Source: Microcaldota archaeon (lineage in GTDB: Archaea; Micrarchaeota; Micrarchaeia; Norongarragalinales; UBA8480). From it: a DNA stretch of 51,663 bases. The position numbers were made by a program, and so were the translations under genes. Position 1 is the first letter of the stretch, and every line of letters begins with the position of its first letter. Under the pieces are notes generated by a model. That model had not been told where the DNA came from. It saw only the letters and a program-made list of their open reading frames with translations, and did not search any database. Location: assembly GCA_023247085.1 (NCBI GenBank), contig JAHFHC010000005.1:1-51663 (forward strand), given 5' to 3'. Of the stretch, positions 17,827 to 24,440 are shown piece after piece.

Positions 17827-18251
17827 ATCACCTTGGCCACATGATCGTGGGTTTGATAATTGGAATAATTGCCATGCTAGTGTTAAACATTTTTTCATTA
17901 GCTTTAATTGGCGTAATTCTCCTTGGTTCGCTTTTGCCTGACGTTGATTTAAAGCAAAGTAAAGTGAGTAGGATAATTGAACCAATTGCGATTCTGGCAA
18001 TTACAATTATACTGCAAAAAATCGCCTCGGAGTTTTTATCCACAATAACATCTTGGATAATTAGTTTGCTACTTGCGTTTGTAATTGTGTGGCTGGTTTT
18101 GAAGCCGCTGCGCAAAAAACACAGGGGAATAACTCATTCATTTAAAGCAGCAGTTGTTTACGCAATTGCAATGGTTTTACTAGCGGGAATTCCGACCGGA
18201 ATTGTTGGGCTACTGAGCTACTCTAGCCATTTAGTAGTTGACCGGCTATAA
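17823..18251 (+). CDS. YdjM/DUF457-like membrane hydrolase, short C-terminus
   Basis: A 142-aa integral membrane protein with about four helices and the metal-ligand-like motifs of the YdjM (LexA-regulated, membrane-bound metal-dependent hydrolase) family: HLGHMIVG at the start, GSLLPDVD near residue 36, RGITHS near 101 and SSHLVVD near 134. Family members normally continue some 30 or more residues past the last H-x-x-x-D motif. This one stops two residues after it, so it may be truncated. The start overlaps the RelE-like gene by 4 nt. The substrate of the family is not settled. Confidence 0.7.
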   Translation: MNHLGHMIVGLIIGIIAMLVLNIFSLALIGVILLGSLLPDVDLKQSKVSRIIEPIAILAITIILQKIASEFLSTITSWIISLLLAFVIVWLVLKPLRKKHRGITHSFKAAVVYAIAMVLLAGIPTGIVGLLSYSSHLVVDRL

Positions 18252-18278
18252 AGGCAATTGATTATTAATTACTAATAA

Positions 18279-18614
18279 TTAGCGGAAGCGCCTTGGCGTT
18301 AATTTTTGTAATCCTCGCCTTACTTTTTGCTTTACTGAATCAGCAAAGGTTTCGTTAAGCATTCTTTCGCTTATGGTTCGGTCATATAAATATTTATATG
18401 CGATAAATGATCCTGATTTACGTTCATGCTCTTCTGCGCGTTTAAAAACTGCGTCAAGCTTTTTGAAAAGAGCAGCTTTTTGTTGTTCGTCTTTACCTGC
18501 AAATAAATCTTTTAAATGTTCGCCAAGGAAAACTAATTCGTGAGGGTAGACTTTGCCTTTTTCAATCCCAACGTGTAATGCCACATAACGAGGGGTTTCT
18601 AGCGAGTATCCCAT
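18279..18614 (-). CDS. 3' portion of the frameshifted two-module RHGWL gene
   Basis: A 111-aa frame whose first 40 residues (GYSLETPRYVAL, then GIEKGKVYPHELVFLG) exactly continue the RHG module begun in the overlapping frame at 18562-19188. Compare the methyltransferase at 20371, which has RHGYLSTGLKTR then GVESGKIKPATVTKLG. The ATG at 18614 lies inside the upstream frame, so this may be the tail of one protein after a +1 shift at 18609, or a separately initiated fragment. The remainder is helical and basic (LRKLTPRRFR-type tail). No catalytic motif was seen. Confidence 0.55.
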   Translation of the reverse strand: MGYSLETPRYVALHVGIEKGKVYPHELVFLGEHLKDLFAGKDEQQKAALFKKLDAVFKRAEEHERKSGSFIAYKYLYDRTISERMLNETFADSVKQKVRRGLQKLTPRRFR

Positions 18615-19188
18615 GTCGTGGTACGTTTATTTCGTCAAACTTTTGTCTAGCAAGCGCTACTTCTTTTGGAGTAGGCATTTTAGGTTTAGAGCGGAAAGAA
18701 ATAGGTGTTTGTAATGCACGGCGAATTCCTTTAAACGAAACTGGCGCGTTTAAAAATTTATCAACTTTTCCTAATCTTTTTCCAAGTGGAATTGGAGTTG
18801 CTAAGACACGGCGAACTCCTTTAAACGTAATTGGAGTTGTTAAGAAATTACGTTCAAGGCCTTGAGCCGGACTTGGCATAGATTGAGCTCGTACATGTGG
18901 TTCAAGTGCTTTGATTAAGTGTGCGAGCCCGTGTTTGCCTCCTTTGAGTTTAGTTAAATTTGTAGTTTCATGCAAAGCTTGAGTAAATACATTTTGGCGG
19001 TTTGCTTTGTGGAGCGCCGACATCAAGTCACCAAGGCGAGTTAAATGCGCGGGTTTTATTTTGCCTCTTTTTGCTTCGTCCGCAAATGCAATTGCTAGAC
19101 CTTCAGGGAGCCACCCGTATCGCTTCACTTTAAATTCTTCGAATACTTTGTTGGCTTCTTGTCTTGAATGGACAGCATACTTCGGCAT
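18562..19188 (-). CDS. 5' portion of a two-module RHGWL protein (unknown function)
   Basis: A 208-aa basic protein. Residues 13-56 carry one RHGWL module (VFEEF, KRYGWLPEGL, RGKIKPAHLTRLG). Residues 114-133 and 144-163 are a tandem repeat: NFLTTPITFKGVRRVLATPI and KFLNAPVSFKGIRRALQTPI. Residues 180-193 start a second module (KFDEINVPRHG), which then runs out of frame and stops 15 residues later. Restoring the frame by skipping one base at 18609 fuses it to the 111-aa frame for a protein of about 300 aa. It is divergent from the kinase-FHA gene, with 53 nt between start codons and a shared AT-rich box. Function unknown; a scaffold or substrate role is a guess. Confidence 0.6.
   Translation of the reverse strand: MPKYAVHSRQEANKVFEEFKVKRYGWLPEGLAIAFADEAKRGKIKPAHLTRLGDLMSALHKANRQNVFTQALHETTNLTKLKGGKHGLAHLIKALEPHVRAQSMPSPAQGLERNFLTTPITFKGVRRVLATPIPLGKRLGKVDKFLNAPVSFKGIRRALQTPISFRSKPKMPTPKEVALARQKFDEINVPRHGILARNPSLCGITRWD
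18609..18609 (-). other. Apparent 1-nt insertion / +1 frameshift point
   Basis: The coding strand reads CAT GGG A TAC TCG. Skipping the single A changes RHGIL into RHGYSL and rejoins the conserved module. It could be a mutation, a recoding site or an assembly error. Confidence 0.5.
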
Positions 19189-19206
19189 AAGCGCATCACC
19201 AGTTAC

Positions 19207-19217
19207 AATATAAAAAG
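19207..19217. promoter_or_regulatory. Shared AT-rich promoter box of a divergent gene pair
   Basis: AATATAAAAAG is 25-35 nt upstream of the plus-strand ATG at 19242. In the other direction it reads CTTTTTATATT, 19-29 nt upstream of the minus-strand ATG at 19188. One element could serve both genes. TCACCA and TGGTGA flank it as a 6-bp inverted repeat. Confidence 0.45.
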
Positions 19218-19241
19218 TGGTGACTCTTTTTAACTATTGCC

Positions 19242-20351
19242 ATGGCAGTTGTTGAGCGTATTAGAAAGTTAGTGGAAGAGCAGCAGTATGACGATAACGC
19301 GTTTTGGAAGAATCGCGATTTGTTAAGGCAAAAAGCAAAAGTTGCCAACGGGGTAGAAATGCATGGTAGCGCAGTTACAATTCACGGCAAGGGAATAATT
19401 GTAAGTGGCAAGTCTGAATCTGGAAAAACTACTACGTGGTTTCATTTGCTTAAGCGCGGGGGACGTGCAATAAGCGAGGATTTAACTAATTTAGTTTTTA
19501 GAAGTAAACGATCGCCATTGCTTGTTGCACCTGCTACTCAACATGCTTTTCGAATTCACGGAAAATTTCACAGGCTAGATACACTAGAACTACCATACGG
19601 AATAGCGGGAAAAATGAAAAGTGGAAGCATAATCCCACGCTATAGAGCGGCACCCATGGATGATACGGCAGTACTTGCGGGTCGGCCTTTGCGGGCTATT
19701 TTTTACATTGAAAAACAACGGCTTCATCCAAATGCTTCTCCGCGCATAGTTGCTATGGATGATGATAAATTGGCGTGGCGCTTGCAAACAGAGGACACGT
19801 CTACTTTTCCTTCGTTGTTCGCTTTGCCTGAAACGCACACGCGTGAATCTATTCGTCGTTTAAAATGGGATAGAAAAAAAGCAATAGCAACACAGCTTGT
19901 GCGTGAACTTAGGCAAAGTGGCGTGCATTTTTTCCAAGTTTATGCGCCTAAGACACGCGACCCAGCGAAGCAAGCGTTGTCAGCGCAGGCAATATCGCAG
20001 TTTGTCCGTGGCTTTACTGGCAAGTTCAAACCCGGGCTTAATTTAATGGCAATTAACCGACAGCACTCGGGAGAAGTTTTTCATATTTCGCATTCAACTG
20101 TGATTGGCACATCAGCTGATTTGAAAATTGGGGGCGACGATCGCATTGAAGCACGACATACAGTGATTAAAAGAAAAGATAGAAAATGGGTTGCGCGCGA
20201 CTTAGGCACAAAAGCGCATACACATATCTTGAAGAAAGAGCGTGTTGACAAAGGAAAAGTGGATTGGCGTAGGCTTAAAGGCACGATGGAAATCGGAAAT
20301 GGAGATTTAATTGCAGTTGGACGCACGTTTTTTCAGATAGTAATAAAATAG
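19242..20351 (+). CDS. HPr-kinase-like P-loop protein fused to a degenerate FHA domain
   Basis: A 369-aa protein. Residues about 36-90 match the HPr kinase/phosphorylase C-terminal fold: MHGSAVTIHGKGIIVSGKSE with Walker A G56-KSESGKT, then LLKRGGRAISEDLTNLV, where SED 78-80 takes the place of the family's ADD. HPr kinases phosphorylate a serine on HPr; archaea normally lack that pathway, so the substrate is unknown. Residues about 277-368 look like an FHA domain: STVIGTSADLKIGG, IEARH, VARDLGTKAHTHIL and GNGDLIAVG. The phosphothreonine-binding Arg of the IGR turn is Thr (T290), and the Ser of SxxH is Glu (E303), so phosphopeptide binding may be lost. The methyltransferase gene follows after 19 nt, probably in one operon. 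Confidence 0.7.
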   Translation: MAVVERIRKLVEEQQYDDNAFWKNRDLLRQKAKVANGVEMHGSAVTIHGKGIIVSGKSESGKTTTWFHLLKRGGRAISEDLTNLVFRSKRSPLLVAPATQHAFRIHGKFHRLDTLELPYGIAGKMKSGSIIPRYRAAPMDDTAVLAGRPLRAIFYIEKQRLHPNASPRIVAMDDDKLAWRLQTEDTSTFPSLFALPETHTRESIRRLKWDRKKAIATQLVRELRQSGVHFFQVYAPKTRDPAKQALSAQAISQFVRGFTGKFKPGLNLMAINRQHSGEVFHISHSTVIGTSADLKIGGDDRIEARHTVIKRKDRKWVARDLGTKAHTHILKKERVDKGKVDWRRLKGTMEIGNGDLIAVGRTFFQIVIK

Positions 20352-20370
20352 TCAATTGAATACATAATTT

Positions 20371-21441
20371 ATGGTTTTACCAGAAAGAGCAACTGAATTT
20401 TTTGATAAAAACGTGCCACGGCATGGTTACTTGTCCACCGGATTAAAAACTCGAATTTGGAAAGGAGTAGAATCAGGCAAAATAAAACCAGCTACTGTAA
20501 CTAAACTTGGTAAAAGGATACGCGAACATATTGCAGATACAATAAGTAATCCCGTTCAATACGCCACTGCAGTTGAACGTTTTGGAAGACTGCAAAATGA
20601 AGTACAGGCTATGCCTATAAGGAAAGCAGTTAAACACTTGATTCGAAATCTTGGACCAAAAGAAACTGCAATTGTAAAACGTAGGCGAGAATTAGCAAAA
20701 GCTATAATAGCAGGAAGGCAAGCTGAACGACAAGGAGGATATGAACTAAGCAGAGGAATAACTGCGCATAACCGTTGGCTTGGAGTTAACTTACAACATG
20801 AAGCGCGAGCACTTGCCAGAATACATGGACCAATCACAGTACTTGATGCTGGAGGCGGAACTGGGTTCGCAATGGCAGACTTAAAGAGTCGGCTTCGTAC
20901 AAAAATAAAAGAAACGCACGCAACTAGTTTAACTCAACATTTTTCAAATCGAGTTGCAAGTGACATTGAAACTCATAAAGAAGTCGTTATTCCAGCTAGT
21001 AAACCATATCCCGATAGTATTGCACCAGTAATGCACGTTGCGCATATTGAAAAAATTCCGCTTCCTTCAAGTTCAGTGCATTTAATTACTTCTGTGCGTG
21101 GCGCAACTTGGTATACACCGAGAACAATTCACCGTTCAGTAGGCGAACTAGTTCGCATATTGAGGCCAGGTGGACGTGCTTTCTTACATTTAATGGAACC
21201 AAACAAAGAAGCTGAAGCAAGATTATCAAGTTTATTTAAGAGAGAACAATTGAAACATACTTATACTTACGGAGTTGTTGCAGCTAAACGTAGCGAGGAT
21301 AAACAAGTGAAAAATGAATTGCACATCGTTAAATCACGGGCTGAACGTGACAGAATAGCTAAAGAATTACAACGCGGGTTTGAAGAAGGAAAGTACGATT
21401 ACGTCACGAAGTATAGAGTATTGGCATTAGAAAAACAATAA
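20371..21441 (+). CDS. RHGWL-module SAM-dependent methyltransferase
   Basis: A 356-aa two-part protein. Residues 7-50 are an RHGWL module (ATEFFDKNVPRHGYL, GLKTR, ESGKIKPATVTKLG). A helical linker runs to about 150. Residues 155-350 are a class I Rossmann methyltransferase with motif I VLDAGGGTGF at 157-166, a LITSVRGATW strand-loop and RILRPGGRAFLHL as the later motif. The methyl acceptor cannot be told from sequence. It lies 19 nt after the HPr-kinase-like/FHA gene and converges on the second HPr-kinase-like gene. The module is shared with proteins at 18279-19188 and 49122, which suggests a common docking partner rather than a catalytic role. Confidence 0.75.
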   Translation: MVLPERATEFFDKNVPRHGYLSTGLKTRIWKGVESGKIKPATVTKLGKRIREHIADTISNPVQYATAVERFGRLQNEVQAMPIRKAVKHLIRNLGPKETAIVKRRRELAKAIIAGRQAERQGGYELSRGITAHNRWLGVNLQHEARALARIHGPITVLDAGGGTGFAMADLKSRLRTKIKETHATSLTQHFSNRVASDIETHKEVVIPASKPYPDSIAPVMHVAHIEKIPLPSSSVHLITSVRGATWYTPRTIHRSVGELVRILRPGGRAFLHLMEPNKEAEARLSSLFKREQLKHTYTYGVVAAKRSEDKQVKNELHIVKSRAERDRIAKELQRGFEEGKYDYVTKYRVLALEKQ

Positions 21442-21461
21442 CGTGAATAAAAATTTATTTT

Positions 21462-22709
21462 TTACTCCATTAATCTTGCAATGTGTTCAGCTGCAGCCAT
21501 TCGGTTGTCGAATGTCGTTCCTTTTTTTACATTGCGAGAAGGCGCACTTCGTTTAAACTCTTTTGGATCTAGTGGCACTTTTATTCTGTAAAAAGAAACT
21601 CCTTTTTGATGTAATTTTGTAACAACTGCTTTTGACAAACTAAGTCGTTGGCTTTGAGAGAGTTTAGTTTCAACTGGATACGTAGCTGGGTAGCCAAACA
21701 CAGTTGGTACTCCAACATCTGTTCGGTTAGCTAAGTGGTCGACAACATAACTTGGGTCAACTCGTTCAATTAAAGTTTCTGGCGACTCGTGGGTTTCAAG
21801 TAGAAAAACGGTTTTCAATGGCATTGGATGCAAGTTAGGGTGAAGTGGAGCTTTAGCTGTGCTTGGAACGGATTTACCTTTAAATAATTGGTCTGGGTTT
21901 CTACCATGCTCCCAAAAAACGTTTTTTATTTCAGCGGGAAAATCTGGAGAATGAATGCTTCCAAATACTCCTTCGTAAAATTTTCTGCCTTGAGCATAAT
22001 ATTGGCTAGCTGCCCTGAACCCGTATTTTTTGTAAGGCCCAACTACATTTGCAGCCTTTGGTGAAAATAATATGTGCACGCGGTCATCAGCTACTATTGG
22101 AAAGCCGTGAAAGTGGCTTAACAAAAACGAAAGGCGCCCTTTGCCTACTCGCGGGGCTCCAATTATTGCAACTGCACCTTTTTTGCCAAGCAAAACATTT
22201 CCATGCAAATCAGCTGCAGCTTTTCCAACAATTTCTTCTTTTTTTAGCGAGTGCGCTGGATCTTTGTGATAGTGGGTCCCATATGCCTCTGGGTCAAAGA
22301 ATTGCTGGAGGTTAACTAATTTAGTGAAGCGGTCAGCAGCGGAGCGTAAGTGTTCTTCAGGTATATCCGATATTCCAGTTGATACGCCTATTGCAGTTGG
22401 CTTGGTCTGAAGTTGACGTAGTTCAGTTAATAGAAATGCAGCTGAGTGGCCAGCTTCTGGACTAAAGCGAGAAGCACGCTGCACAAGTGGAAACACGTGT
22501 GCTTTAATGAAATCTGGACCGCGCAACCGCCGCAAGTTTTCAAGCACTTCGCCTATTTGCTGGACTTGTTTTGTTGCATCTGGATGTTTACTGCCAAAAA
22601 CGGCTAGATTAACTGCGAACCGGTCTCCGCCTTGGCGCAAGTATCCAGGTAGCTTAAAGTGATTAGTTTCAAACCAACTCAAGGCATGCCGGATAGTTTT
22701 TATTTCCAT
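21462..22709 (-). CDS. HPr-kinase-like protein with divergent N-terminal RHGWL-like module
   Basis: A 415-aa protein. Residues 10-56 resemble the RHGWL module (ALSWFETNHFKLPGYLRQGG, then VQQIGEVL) but lack the RHG core, so the match is weaker. Residues about 165-215 fit the HPr kinase C-terminal domain better than the first cluster kinase does: DLHGNVLLGKKGAVAIIG, Walker A GAPRVGKG (184-191), HGFPIVADDRVHIL with ADDR at 207-210. The Walker A ends in Gly where Ser or Thr is usual (GKG instead of GKS/T), which may affect metal-nucleotide binding. It is last of three minus-strand genes after the 484-aa orphan and the glycosyltransferase. The substrate is unknown; HPr-kinase-like enzymes in bacteria can also phosphorylate peptides. 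Confidence 0.68.
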   Translation of the reverse strand: MEIKTIRHALSWFETNHFKLPGYLRQGGDRFAVNLAVFGSKHPDATKQVQQIGEVLENLRRLRGPDFIKAHVFPLVQRASRFSPEAGHSAAFLLTELRQLQTKPTAIGVSTGISDIPEEHLRSAADRFTKLVNLQQFFDPEAYGTHYHKDPAHSLKKEEIVGKAAADLHGNVLLGKKGAVAIIGAPRVGKGRLSFLLSHFHGFPIVADDRVHILFSPKAANVVGPYKKYGFRAASQYYAQGRKFYEGVFGSIHSPDFPAEIKNVFWEHGRNPDQLFKGKSVPSTAKAPLHPNLHPMPLKTVFLLETHESPETLIERVDPSYVVDHLANRTDVGVPTVFGYPATYPVETKLSQSQRLSLSKAVVTKLHQKGVSFYRIKVPLDPKEFKRSAPSRNVKKGTTFDNRMAAAEHIARLME

Positions 22710-22771
22710 TTTTAAACACTGTTTTTTCAGATTGATTCTTTAACTAACGGGATATCAAATTAATAATTAAT

Positions 22772-24424
22772 TTAGCCGATTGGCTTGGCGAAGCGCGTGC
22801 TTTTAATTGCAGCTAATACAGTTGGCCAGCGTTCTATTAAGTCCGCATATTTGGTTAAGCCAGAATGCATTTTGTCTGGAGGCACAACTGAGCTAAATAT
22901 TTGTTCCCGTTGTTTTGAAGTGAACAACGCAATGTTTTTACCTAAGCGAGAAGCTGCTCTTCTTAATTTTGGATCTTTGTGCCACCAGCCGCTAGATGAA
23001 GATAAGTTTCTCGAAGCTGAACGGGCTAAAGTGTCCCATTTTTCAAATTCAGATGAAATATGCGAACGTATTTTACGGTGCCCTAGATTAATGGCGTCAG
23101 TAGATGCATTTAGTCGCACTTGTTTAGCTAAGTGTGAATGCGAAGTAGCACGGTGAATTCCTTTTATCACTTCGTACACTGGAAAGAAGCTTACGCTTTG
23201 ACCGTATTCTTTAAACACACCTCGACCACCAGCTTTATGGTGAAGAACAGGCAAGTTCATGCGGTAAACTCCGCCGCCAAGTAAGCGGTGCATTAACATT
23301 GACCAAGTAGTATCTTCACCGCGTATATCATTTGTCGGGTAGGGAATACCATTTGCTAATGTGTCTGCGCGGATAGTTACATTTGCACCACCTAAACTAG
23401 ATGTGCGTTTTATTTCCTCTAGAATTGGGGCATTTGCGTCGTAATACCTAACGCCGGCATTAAACGCGCCGCGAGTAGTAACGCCTTGTGAATATACCGA
23501 GAGTAAACGAAGCGCCCGGTCAAATGGAACAGTTTGTCCAAGTTCAGGCACTTCAGTTACTTGTTCAGCTAATGCGCCAATTTTTTCTCCGGGTTTACGG
23601 CTCTTTGCGCGTTTTAAAAGCAAATCCGCTTTTTCTAAAAAGTACGGGATTAAACGCTGTGGTTCTTTTATATCTTTTGTAACCCTGCCACTTGCAATTT
23701 TAACGTTTCCATTTGAAAACACTTGGTCAACTTTGTGAAAAAAACTAAACAAGTGGCCAACTGCAGGCACCACTTTTCCTTCTTGTCTTTTTAAATGCAG
23801 GTTTTCAAGTGTAATGTCGTCGTCGAAAAAAGTAATTAAGTCACTTGGTTCAGCGTGACGTAAAGCAATAAGTGAAGCTAAGTTTCTAGCTCCCCCAAAG
23901 CCGTGTTTTACTTTTGAAGCATCAGGAAAAATAAACGAATCTAGTTTTGTACGGGATTTTGCCTCTAAATCAGCGACGAATTTATCTTGCGTAGCTCTAT
24001 CGTAGTGCACTATATCAAATAAATGAGAGTAACGCTTTGCTAATTGAGTTAAAGTTTCACGGTTTGATTTTTCAAACTTTTTTTCAGTGGAGTCGTCAAC
24101 AACAACAATACGGATTTTCTGGCGGTATCCATAACGCCGCATGTTGTCAGCAATGCTTTCAACACAACGGCCAAGTAACACTGGCCTGTTTTGTGTTGGA
24201 ATTACAATTAAATGACCAAAAGTTGAAGCGCGAGCAGGAGCAGTTGGCCGCGGGGAGACCACTTTTGGTCTCGGCGTTACTGTAGGTCGTCTGGGAGTTG
24301 GTGAAAACAAAATCCTGGCTTCTTGCTTTTCAGGAATTCTTTGAGAGACAGGCGAAACTGCAAGTAAACTAGTTGAAAACCCAAGTGGCCTACTTGTTGC
24401 TTTTCCAAATAAGGGGATTTTCAT
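22772..24424 (-). CDS. Family 2-like glycosyltransferase with Pro/Arg-rich N-terminus
   Basis: A 550-aa protein. Residues 1-70 are low-complexity and rich in Pro, Arg and Ser (SPTPRRPTVTPRPKVVSPRP). The GT-A core follows: GHLIVIPTQNRPVLLGRCVE, then IRIVVVDDST, the metal-binding FFDDDITLEN, LGGANVTIRADTLANGIPYP and RGEDTTWSML, which holds the ED acid pair, and VLHHKAGGRG. This order matches inverting GT2-type glycosyltransferases. The donor and acceptor are unknown. The C-terminal 150 residues are helical and basic without a membrane segment, so it is probably cytoplasmic. The gene starts 16 nt after the 484-aa orphan's stop, indicating co-transcription. Modification of surface proteins is a contextual guess. 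Confidence 0.75.
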   Translation of the reverse strand: MKIPLFGKATSRPLGFSTSLLAVSPVSQRIPEKQEARILFSPTPRRPTVTPRPKVVSPRPTAPARASTFGHLIVIPTQNRPVLLGRCVESIADNMRRYGYRQKIRIVVVDDSTEKKFEKSNRETLTQLAKRYSHLFDIVHYDRATQDKFVADLEAKSRTKLDSFIFPDASKVKHGFGGARNLASLIALRHAEPSDLITFFDDDITLENLHLKRQEGKVVPAVGHLFSFFHKVDQVFSNGNVKIASGRVTKDIKEPQRLIPYFLEKADLLLKRAKSRKPGEKIGALAEQVTEVPELGQTVPFDRALRLLSVYSQGVTTRGAFNAGVRYYDANAPILEEIKRTSSLGGANVTIRADTLANGIPYPTNDIRGEDTTWSMLMHRLLGGGVYRMNLPVLHHKAGGRGVFKEYGQSVSFFPVYEVIKGIHRATSHSHLAKQVRLNASTDAINLGHRKIRSHISSEFEKWDTLARSASRNLSSSSGWWHKDPKLRRAASRLGKNIALFTSKQREQIFSSVVPPDKMHSGLTKYADLIERWPTVLAAIKSTRFAKPIG

Positions 24425-24440
24425 TTATGACCACAAGACA

